A DNA stretch of 64,000 nt from Alopecurus myosuroides. Its lineage: Eukaryota > Streptophyta > Magnoliopsida > Poales > Poaceae. The stretch covers positions 178,642,726 through 178,706,725 of the forward strand of contig CM054062.1 of NCBI GenBank assembly GCA_028641055.1. Direction: 5' to 3'. A program made the position numbers and the translations under genes. Below the pieces are notes generated by a model. The model was not told the DNA's origin. It saw only the letters and a list, made by a program, of their open reading frames with translations, and ran no database searches. Positions within the stretch are counted from its first letter, which is position 1. The number at the start of each line of letters is the position of its first letter. Below, piece after piece: positions 56,101 through 64,000 of the stretch.

Positions 56101-56269
56101 GTACGAGGTGGTGGCGATGGCGCAAGCAGCGCAAGGTGGTGCGCCCGGCATGCCGAGTTCCCAGTACGGGACTGCATTCCAGGCGTCCCAGGAGACAAAG
56201 AAAGTCCAGGTTGATCCTGAGTTCCTAGACCGTGTTGCCATCATTGGCACCGGGTTGGGAGAGAAATAG
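53093..56269 (+). CDS. Tat-3 gag-protease, open to the UAG
   Basis: A continuous frame of 1058 residues. A charged, possibly coiled middle (about 70-200) is followed by the gag core at about 400-550 (RTWLNNLPRDSINCW) and a C-x2-H-x9-H-x4-C motif at about 665-683. An Asn/Tyr-rich tract covers 737-776. The protease at about 860-975 has active site D866-N-G, where most retropepsins have D-S/T-G. Particle assembly, RNA binding and maturation are the expected roles. The first Met at 53093 is only where the frame becomes readable after the upstream deletion; the natural start is probably 52749. Apart from that one deletion no break is seen. It ends at the conserved TAG. Confidence 0.88.
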   Translation: MEVMVAGLAADAGKSAAAATGVIEDLAGSSAGGKTHKPYEKDCNIPLSTTPTIPASAVRMGMPPPTELELLTMRAQLDRQPQELLSEQLELEKVRLEHSLDQNEYKKAHCFTPVARKSSKAGATRRNLGAEMATVVEAPSQSATINTSTRPRYSTPAKTLRAAEAVAAELPNLASDARARQQERLNELVLEAARQNEEFRKANPGAGASQVVHSHAVRSNDQASSPHPIRERDQSERSGKGREMQVYDPVLAAKQRAVPRESGQKHTTAGADYQAHKAQSRAQSGDNAGPSRRPAAQPTRQRTQQPAAAQPRAAALAANPVVQPAVVQENRYDNGYSAMGLAGYADPRNVADRLGERMLEPSDARFKLDRINLSAQLESKGPPGPECFGARIMNEPSVNHFQLARGTKCYNGSTKPEDWLSDYVTAVHIAGGNWRWAVRYVPQMLEGPARTWLNNLPRDSINCWLDFSNAFISNFTSTYKRPNRPQQLSACKQREDETDREYLTRWSTLRNTCKGVNEAQAITWFAQGCRHGSMLWQKLQREMPSTLAETIKIADMYALGDPTQPLMDSPEPRRNYNNNNSSKRNDFRNKRRGDRIDTRYDPEEVNAVTTAAGSSQRQKTAGAQYGQNQNQGQGIKKPYSAPQQGSGNSGPAPNFIFTEMKDGPCSFHTRHPARPANHTTRQCSWWEQIKNEGLPPPPPLPAANANVQPARAPAPRPAAFPRRENVNQVALGANRYFNNDRYRNNNYYYYYIRNNRGNNNNNNNQGNNNNGNNGGGDRNQYQEHHESYMIFVTEPVDKQSQHRRAMEVNAVIPAVPNYLRWCDQEVTWSKADHLKVIPNPGSYALVLDPTFLGAEKKVRFSKVLIDNGSSINILYLDTLKKLGLGKNMLLPSQTTFHGIVPGVSCAPIGRIWLDVLFGTRENFCTGYVRFEVVDLQSPYHALLGRPALTKFMASTHAAYMKMKIPGPNGVITISGDYKRSLECASAGSQLAESMVIAAEKKKMYEVVAMAQAAQGGAPGMPSSQYGTAFQASQETKKVQVDPEFLDRVAIIGTGLGEK
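55320..55413 (+). repeat. AAC/TAC microsatellite in Tat-3 gag
   Basis: Runs of CAA/AAC and TAC encode Asn and Tyr, longer than the Tat-2 counterpart at 22599-22674. Confidence 0.88.
56267..56269 (+). other. In-frame UAG between protease and RT (Tat-3)
   Basis: GAG AAA TAG GAA AGC GAG, the same as in Tat-2. Upstream and downstream frames are identical in phase and open on both sides. Confidence 0.82.
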
Positions 56270-59200
56270 GAAAGCGAGCTCATCCACTTCCTCCGTGAGA
56301 ATCGGGACGTGTTCGCCTGGTCCAATGAGGATTTACCAGGTGTCCCGAGGGAGTTGGTTGAGCACTCGCTACATGTGCGGCATGATGCCAAGCCAGTAAA
56401 GCATACGATGTGCCGCTTTGGCGATGAGAGAAGGAAGGCCATTGGTGATCAGATCACCAAGTTGCTGATAAGCAACTTCATCATGGAGGTTTTGCATCCT
56501 GACTGGCTAGCCAACCCGGTGATGGTTGAGAAGAAGAAGGAGGACCCCACGGCAGATACCGCATGGCGCATGTGCGTGGACTACACCGACCTGAACAAGG
56601 CCTGCCCCAAAGATCCCTTTCCGCTACCCCGCATAGATCAGGTGATCGATTCCACTGCTGGTTGTGAGCTTTTGTCTTTCATAGATGCCTACTCTGGTTT
56701 CCATAAGATAGCTCTCAACCCTGCTGATCAAATAAAGACTGCCTTTATTACCCCGTACGGGGCTTATTGCTATCGTTTCATGTGCTTTGGGTTGCGGAAT
56801 GCGGGGGCTACCTATCAGAGATGCATGCAGAAATGCTTGCATGACCAAATTGGCAAAAATGTGCAGGTGTACATAGATGACATTGTCATCAAAACGAATA
56901 AAACACATACTCTGCTTAATGACATTGAGGAGACATTTGCCAACTTGCGCAAGTACAAGATGAAGCTGAATCCAACTAAGTGCACCTTTGGCGTCCCGGC
57001 TGGCAAGCTACTCGGCTTCTTGGTATCCAGTCGGGGCATTGAGGCCAATCCTTCAAAGATAAAAGCTATTGAGAGCATGTGTTTGCCGAGATCCCTGAGG
57101 GACGTGCAAAAGTTCACTGGTTTCTTGGCTTCTCTGAGCCGCTTCCTGGGCAGAATGGGCGAGAAGGCCTTGCCTCTGTACCAGTTGATGAAGAAAAATG
57201 ACAAGTTTGTCTGGACACCGTAAGCTGATCTGGCATTCAAGGAGCTGAAGGACATGCTGGGTAGCGCTCCAATCTTGGCTAGCCCGCTACCCAAAGAGCC
57301 AATGTTGATGTACATTGCTGCGACTAACCGAGTGGTCAGTGTGGTGATTGTGGTGGAAAGAGAAGAAGAAGGCAAGACTGTGCAGTGGCCTGTATATTAT
57401 CTCAGTGAGGTGCTATCCAGCTCCAAGCAGAACTACCCGCACTACCAGAAGATGACTTACGGCGTGTACCTGGGCGCCAAAAAGCTGAAGCACTATTTCC
57501 AAGAGCATCCCATCACTGTGGTGAGTTCTGCTCCCATCTCGGACATCATGGGCAACAAGGAAGCAAGTGGCAGAGTAGCCAAGTGGGCAATAGAGCTGGC
57601 CGCGTACGCTCCTGCGTATGCGAGAAGAGAAGCCATCAAGTCTCAAATTCTTGCGGATTTCCTGGTGGATTGGGATGAGGTGCAGTATGAGCCTCCTACT
57701 CCGGTATCCAACTACTGGAAGATGCATTTTGATGGCTCCAAGGTGAAGGAAGGCTTGGGTGCTGGCGTGGTGCTCACGTCACCCAAGCGAGATCAACTCA
57801 AGTACGTACTACAAATCCACTTCAAGGCATCCAACAATGTAGCAGAGTACGAGGCCGTGGTACACGGCTTGAAGGTGGCCAAGGAGGTTGGCGTGCAGCG
57901 CATTATATGCTATGGCGACTCGGATCTCGTTGTGCAGCAAGTTTCGGGCACTTGGGATGCGCTGGATGCTAACATGGCTTCATATTGGTTCCTGGTGCAA
58001 ACCATGACTAGATTCTTTGAAGGATGCGAGTTCCAACACATACACCGAGCAGAGAATGAGGCAGCTGATGAGCTGTCCAAGTTGGGGTCTTCTCGGCAAT
58101 ACATCCCGGCTGGGGTTGCCTTGGAGCATTTGAGGAAGCCATCTATCAAGCCGTCCCCCAACTCGGAATCCATCTTTGTTCCTTCTCTGCCTGGTGAAGA
58201 AGCTATTCCCATGGAGATTGACTGGGAGGCTGCAAAAGAGAACCCGGGGACTGCCGTCTCCATCCCGGGGACTGGCGCCTGCAACTCGGGGACTGGCCCT
58301 TCTTACTCGGGGACTGCCCCTCCTAACTCGGGGACTGTCGCATGCATTGAGGGAGTTCTCGCTGCGTGCACGAGATCTCGGGGACTTGTCCCCGCCCCAG
58401 AAGAAGAATAAGTGGTGGTTGATCCAATGGAAGTGGACGAACCAGTGTTTCCCATCCGGGAGACACCGAGTTGGGCTCTGCCCATAATATCCTTTCTAAA
58501 AGACGACACCTTGCCGAGTGATGAGGTTACCTCGAGCCAAATTCAGAGAAGATCCAAAGGCTATACAATCTTCAGGGATGTGTTGCATAGAAGAAGTCCT
58601 ACTGGTGTGCTGCAGCGCTGTGTAGAGCTAGAAGAGGGAGAAGAGATATTGGTGGAGATACACCAAGGAGAATGCGGGCATCACGCCTCTTCTCGGGCTC
58701 TGGTCAACAAGGCTTTTCGGCATGGCTTTTTTTGGCTCACTGCCTTGAAGCAAGCTGAAGATATTGTGAGAAAGTGCAACGGCTGCCAAAGGTTTGCAAG
58801 TAAGATTCATATGCCAGCTTCCGAGTTGAAGACCATTCCCATTACTTGGCCATTTGCTGTTTGGTGCTTGGATATGGTGGGTCCTTTCAAGCCGGCTAGA
58901 GGCAACATGACTCACATCTTGGTCATGGTTGACAAATTCACAAAGTGGATTGAGGTGAAGCCTATTCGGAAGTGTGATGGAGCCACTGCCGTGAGTTTCC
59001 TAAAGGATGTGATCCTGAGGTATTGCTACCCGCACAACATTATCACAGACAATGGCACAAACTTCGCTGAAGGCAGGTTTGCGAGGTTCTGCAGAGATAA
59101 GCGCATTCGGCTAGACGTTGCATCTGTTGCGCATCCCGCCTCCAATGGGCAAGTGGAAAGAGCAAATGGCATGGTGCTATCAGGCATAAAGCCAAGGCTG

Positions 59201-59737
59201 ATTGAGCCGCTGCTGAAAACACCTGGGTGTTGGCTAGACGAGTTGCCAACGGTGTTGTGGAGTCTAAGGACTACCCCTAACCGGCCAACTGGCTACACGC
59301 CATTCTTTCTGGTTTATGGAGTTGAGACCGTGTTGCCTACTGACCTAGAGCATGACTCGCCCCGTGTAACGCTCTACACGGAGGCTGAGGCTAGAGAAGC
59401 TCGAGAAAATGACGTTGACCTGCTGGAAGAAGCAAGAGAGCTAACTCTGTCACGTTCAGCTGTTCACCAGCAAAACTTGAGGCATTATCACAGCCGGAAA
59501 GTGAACCCAAGGGTTTTTAGAGAAGGAGACATGGTGCTTAGGCTCGTGCAGCGCACAGCCGGGATGCACAAGCTATCTCCTCCGTGGGAAGGGCCGTTCC
59601 TTGTGAGCAAGGCTCTAAACAATGATGCCTATTACCTTGTTGACGCACAGCCATCCCAGAAGAACATGCCGGATAGAGCAGGAGAAGAATCCAAGCGCCC
59701 TTGGAATGTAGCTCTACTCCGCCGTTTTCATTCGTGA
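56270..59737 (+). pseudogene. Tat-3 pol with two in-frame stops
   Basis: Same domain order as Tat-2 pol. RT has Y-I-D-D (near 56868-56879). A TAA at 57221-57223 stands where Tat-2 has CAA. Degenerate Ty3-type RNase H and archaeal-type RNase H (FDGS, NVAEYE, GDSDLV, AADELS) follow. A TAA at 58409-58411 falls in the linker, then integrase with H-H-C-C, LDMVGPF, ITDNGTNF and NGQVERANG is intact. The end LLRRFHS is as in Tat-2. All three open stretches share one frame, so only the two stops disable it. It could not supply a full Pol. Confidence 0.9.
58242..58342 (+). repeat. 21-base repeats in the Tat-3 pol linker
   Basis: About five units encode P/S-G-T-x-x-x-x, each with CTCGGGGACTG or CCCGGGGACTG. 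There are fewer and more diverged units than in Tat-2. Confidence 0.82.
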
Positions 59738-60380
59738 GCAAATTATGTATGTACTCTCTTATCCGAGTTAAACTTCTATTCGGCAGTCTGAAATTGAACT
59801 CGGGGACTGCCCTCGTCCAAACTGTTCCTTGTGTTTACTCTATTTCGCTTTGTCTATTCGGTTGAACCACTTAGAATTTCAAAAGCATACAAAGTAGTGT
59901 GTTTAAACTCACCGGACACTCTGCGACTCTGCTGCTGTCCGCAACCCGGCTTCATGGCAAGCCAGAGAACAAGCCAAAGAGTCAATGAACACATGAAAAA
60001 TTGCAAAGGAAAGGAAGCGTGGGCCAACCAAATAGAGTGTTTTTCACTGTTTTTTCTTTCCGGCTAAGTGGTGGGCAGCGTTACTATGAATTTTTCTAAG
60101 TGGCTAAGTATTTGAAACTCCTACTTTGAACTCTTGTGACTCGACTACCAACAAAGCAACAAGTTGCAGGTAAGAGCTGAGATAAAAAGGAAAAAGCGGA
60201 TAAAAAATGCAACTCGGGGACTTGCATACTAACGCAACCCGACATTGAGCCAGAATCGCTCAAATATCAAGTAGCAAATTTCAAACTGGAATAAAAAAGG
60301 AGTAGCAACAAAGACTTAATTGTTTAGATACATCTGCACCCGGCATCCCGGGGATCTCATGAAAGTTTTAAGATAAAGTT
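59738..60380. other. Region between convergent pol and antisense gene (Tat-3)
   Basis: Counterpart of 27064-27736, with the same short blocks (CTCGGGGACTGCCCTCG, AAGTGGCTAAGTATTTG). No gene is seen. Confidence 0.6.
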
Positions 60381-63300
60381 TCAGGCAGCAGCATCGAGAG
60401 TAGTGGCGGTGTCGTCCACGGCGGCCTTCTCGGAGTTGGCCTCCTCGGCATCAGCTCCAGCACCAACGTCCATGGCGGTTGCTTGCTCAGAAGTGGCAGT
60501 GGCCACCGAGATGGGGTCGGTGGCTGAAGTGGAAGCTGCGGACTGGGTGCGGAGTAGCGCTGCATAGTCAAGGGCCGCGCCAGACGAGGAGCCCAACTCG
60601 GGAGCACCTTGCCGGATCACCATCTCGGTGGTGATGTTGGTATCCTGGCCCTCGTCTTTCGGCTCCTCATCGCTATCTGCAGCAACCTTCCCCTTCCCCT
60701 TCCCGGTTTCCTCCTCGTCATCAACCTCGAAGGCACTCAAGCCCTCCGACTCGGTGTCCTCGTCTTCAACTTCGTCCTCGCCTTCGCTCTCCGCCTCAGT
60801 ATCAGGCTCGATGGGGCCGTCGAGGAAGAGGGCGGTGTCCGCATAGGAGGCGATATTGTACGCAACTGCCTTGCGGCGGGTAACGCAGTCGAGATCATCT
60901 GACCACTTGGAGCCTTGGCGCAACTCGCGAATGGTGTCGAGGTTGAGGTTCTCGTACCAACTGCATATGAATCGAAGCAGCAGATCAGCGCCTGCCCGAG
61001 TTGCGGACGCGCGCCATTTCTTCAGCTCGGCCTTTGCACCGTTGAGTTTCTCGGAGAGCGCGCGAAGAGTTTTGGGCGCAGATTCACGAGGCCAGAATAG
61101 ATCGTGGAGCTTGAAGGCTGTGGACACCAGGCTGGAGCTAAAGCCACTAAGCTGGCGGAGCTGCGACTTGATACTCGTGAGGTCGTCATCAATTGAAGAT
61201 TTGGTATTCATGGGCAATCCTTTTTCAGCTCGGATTCCTTGCGCCTTAGCCAAAGCAGGCGTGCTAGCCGAGCAGAGATCAGGGAAGATATCTGAGAATG
61301 CTATCAGAAAGAGTCAGATAGGGAAGTAGAGATGAGAAGCAAACCAAGCCAAAAAGAAGAAGAAAAAGGGAACAACTAGGTACAGAGAAGCGCAGACTTA
61401 CTGTTAAGATCAATTAGTAGCGCGTGCAGCTTGTTATTCCAGGCCTCCTCATCGGCAATATGCCTATCCTCGACTTGGCGTGCGGTGCCAAGCTGGAGCA
61501 TGAGATCCTCATTGCACTTCTTCAGCACTTCGATTTCCGCCTCGAGGGCCCTCTTCTTGGCCTTGCCTGCTGCCTTGACTTTGTCCTTCTCGGCGGCTTG
61601 GTCTATGGCGTCCTGGAGAGCAGTCCTCAATTGGACTTGCAACTGTTCGAACTCGACGTCGCGTTTGTTCTTGAGCTCTGTTTCTTGGCTCTTTAGTTGC
61701 TGCTTCACCTCCGCGGGCTTCAAGCAATCAAGATGCTCCTCACGGAACTTCTTGTACTCTTCTGCGAAAAGAAACAGAACGGTGAGCAGAATAACCAAGA
61801 AAAAGGAGAGAAAGCAAGCACAGAAGGATCAGCAACTCACCTTCCAGCTCCTTGATCTTGCTCTCGGCGGAGGCGGTGAAGACGTGGTAGTGCTCGTGCT
61901 GCTCTTGCAATTCTTTGAATTTGTCTGCAGAGTAAACGGAGTTAGAGCAAAAAGCAAATGCGCGCGTAAATACAAAACGCATTAACCGAATAGCTAGAAG
62001 CTTACTCTTAATTTCAGAAATTTGGAGGGCACGGTCCAGCGCCGCCTTCTCCATCGCAGCATCGTCCTTGCGTTCGGCCTCAAGGGCCGCGATGCGTCTC
62101 CTCGCGATGCTGTGATTCCAGAGCAGCCGCCGGAACAGGTTCGTCCTCTTCAAGAGGCTATTATGTGAACAAGAAGAAAAAGAGTTAGAAAAAACTTGGA
62201 AGATTTGGCCCGAGAAGACGGCAACTCGGTTGAGTGACCGTCTACTCGGCCCAAATCTCGGGGACTGAGTGGTGGTTAAGGAGATAAGAAGAACAGAGGA
62301 GAAAAGAAACCGCAACTCGGAACAAGCAAAAGAAACTTACAGCGTATGTCTGCTCCACGTCCTCGGTTGCTTTGAGGAGGACGTACAGCTTGGCGGCCAG
62401 CATGCTGGTATCGGAGGCAATGGTCATTGGGTTGGCGCCGAGATCGGCTTTGTTCCAATCAAGGCGGTAGTGGTCAAGTTCCTCGCCCAGCACGCTGCCG
62501 TCCCACTACTTGATGCCATGGGCAGCACTCTCCCAGACCTTGTCGATGAAGCCAACTCGGTCCACAACCTGCATCGGCCCTTCAGATATGATATCATCCT
62601 CACCCGCTTCGCACGAGTAGATCTCGATGGGCTTCTTGGCCTTCAGCTTGGAGTCCACTGCCTGGGCTGGGCCGCCCTTCAGAGCGGAGATCTTCTGCTC
62701 GCCCTTGGACAAGGAGATGCCATATTGCTGGGATCCAGACAACACGTATTGGGGCCAGCTGGCTTGTGCACTTGACCCTGCGCTTGCGCCAGCAGATCCA
62801 CCGGAAGCGCCGATGGTGAGTTGCGTGCTCTTCGCAGCTGGTTTTCCAGTCGACTTGGGTGCTGGCATCAGAGCAGTATCACGCGCAGCTTGGCGCGATG
62901 GATTCTTGCGGACGGGCGCGGCTTCAGTCTTCTCGGTCTTCTTAGCAGCAGCCTTTGATGCAGTCTTGGTTGTGGGAGGAGACGGCTGCAGAGATGCAGT
63001 CTTAGTTGCTTTCTTCTTTGGGGGAGGGCTTGGAGCAGTTGGTGGTGAAGCCTGCTGGGTAGGCGGCACAGGGGGCCGGCTACCCTACGCAGCGTCCGGC
63101 TGCGCCTGGCTCTGGAGCACGGGCTCCACCACCGTCTTCTCAACCCGCTGCCCGGCAGCGGGATCAGGTCTGGCCTCATCTTGTTCTTCTACCCGCGGCG
63201 TGGCCGCGGAATCTTCGTGAGCTGCAGCGTGTTCTTCCTGCTGCTCGGTGCGGTCATCCGGCCGCTCAAGGGCGGCGCGGTTCTGGTTCTCGGGGTCTTG

Positions 63301-64000
63301 ATCAGTATTCTCCCCAGCTGGGGGAGAAGGAGGTGTCTCATCGTGGACAGCATCCTGCACGCTCTGGTCCGCGTAGGAGTGCTGCTCCAAGTTCTCGTCG
63401 TCTTGGTCACCCGCGCCAGTGTTCTCGGCGCCGGTGTCCTCTTCTTCCATCTTTACAGGAGAGGGCGCACGCGCCCTATCCTGCTGCAAGCTCTCATCGT
63501 CCTCCTCTGAGAGATCGACGAGTTTTTCTATGTCGATGACGGATTTCCTCTTGCCGGTGCTGGTAGGGGCAGCGGCCGCGTCAGCGTCAAGAGGATCGCT
63601 GGAAGAAGGAATGAAATCAGAAAAGGGAAAAACAGAGAAAAGTGTAGCGAGAAGTGGAAGCAACTTGGTACTCAGATGAAGTTACTTACCCTTTGCGGGT
63701 GGGGAGTTGCCTTCTGGCAGTAGTGATCTTCTTCTTCTTCTCAGTCTTCTTAGATTTCTTGGCAGCAGGCTCTTGAGCACCGCTGCCCACCCTCTTCCGA
63801 GTGCTGGGAGCAGCCACGGCCAGAGGGTCGACGTCCACGGGCTCCTCGTCCTCCTCATGCTCAACATCTTCTGCAGAATAGACGGAGAGAAAGGAGAATT
63901 AGAGGCAGAGAAGGAAGTCAAGTTGGGTTGTGAGTAAGAAGAAAGGTGAACTTGGTCACCTTCGTCATCCTCGGACCAGTCCCGGATAGACGCGTCGACT
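60381..64000 (-). pseudogene. Antisense gene of Tat-3, exons 2 (part) to 8
   Basis: Exons by comparison with Tat-2: exon 2 end at 63960; exon 3 63870-63690; exon 4 63598-62341; exon 5 62162-62006; exon 6 61924-61841; exon 7 61761-61402; exon 8 61291-60381. All donors are GT. All acceptors are AG except that of exon 5, where AG has become AT. Exon 4 has two in-frame TAG stops (about 63085 and 62506). Exons 5-8 are open with the same phases as Tat-2. Exon 3 has a Lys-rich tract (AAKKSKKTEKKKK). Exon 1 with the PF04195-like domain lies beyond the window. Confidence 0.83.

Larger units (their letters stand above)
51904..64000 (+). mobile_element. Tat-3: Tat-lineage element related to Tat-2, incomplete at the window end
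   Basis: 5' LTR, the same primer-binding site, gag-protease, UAG, pol, and the antisense gene down to exon 2. By comparison with Tat-2, about 2.1 kb of internal sequence and the 3' LTR lie beyond 64000. Its LTR differs from the Tat-2 LTR at many sites (roughly three quarters identical by eye) while proteins remain close, so it is a separate subfamily. Confidence 0.93.

Overview
The window is a block of nested transposable elements from a plant, most likely a large-genome grass of the Pooideae. No host gene was recognised. The evidence is the set of LTR-retrotransposon types: Tat-lineage Ty3/gypsy elements with two RNase H domains, gag-protease-only elements primed by tRNA-Asp, a coding-free element with 3.5 kb LTRs primed by tRNA-Met, and a Helitron with the usual grass 3' hairpin. 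The taxonomic call is an inference from element style, not from a host marker.

Layout. 1-71 is the 3' tip of an LTR (Tat-0). 72-5516 is a minus-strand gag-protease element (Gp-1) with its 5' LTR at 3836-5516; its 3' LTR is not in the window. 5517-about 6989 is an unassigned remnant. From about 6990 to 17068 lies a plus-strand gag-protease element (Gp-2), whose gag is split by a 5.1 kb Helitron (Hel-1, 9960-15064). Tat-1 starts at 17069 inside Gp-2 and is split by Tat-2 (19222-45426, TSD CCTAC). Tat-2 is itself split by LARD-1 (29568-40550, minus strand). Tat-1 resumes at 45432 and breaks off near 47520. The 3' end of a chromovirus-like element (Chr-1) follows, with its 3' LTR starting at 48168. 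Tat-3 (51904 to beyond 64000) is inserted in that LTR. The deepest stack is Gp-2 > Tat-1 > Tat-2 > LARD-1. LTR divergence agrees with this order: by eye about 1.5% between the Tat-2 LTRs and about 0.9% between the LARD-1 LTRs.

How the genes work together. Tat-2 and Tat-3 share one plan: gag, protease, an in-frame UAG, then RT, a degenerate Ty3-type RNase H, an archaeal-type RNase H, a repeat-bearing linker and integrase. A convergent gene lies on the opposite strand between pol and the 3' LTR. This antisense gene has eight exons in Tat-2, a TATA box of its own and an N-terminal domain of the 'putative gypsy type transposon' kind (PF04195). Its exon borders and phases recur in Tat-3, and LARD-1 sits in its fourth intron. 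Tat-2 has an open pol but broken gag-protease; Tat-3 has a nearly open gag-protease but a pol with two stops.

The observations most worth following are the UAG shared by three elements of two families, the spliced antisense gene, a gag frame that opens inside the LTR and runs through the primer-binding site, and the 120 bp duplication at the outer end of the LARD-1 5' LTR.
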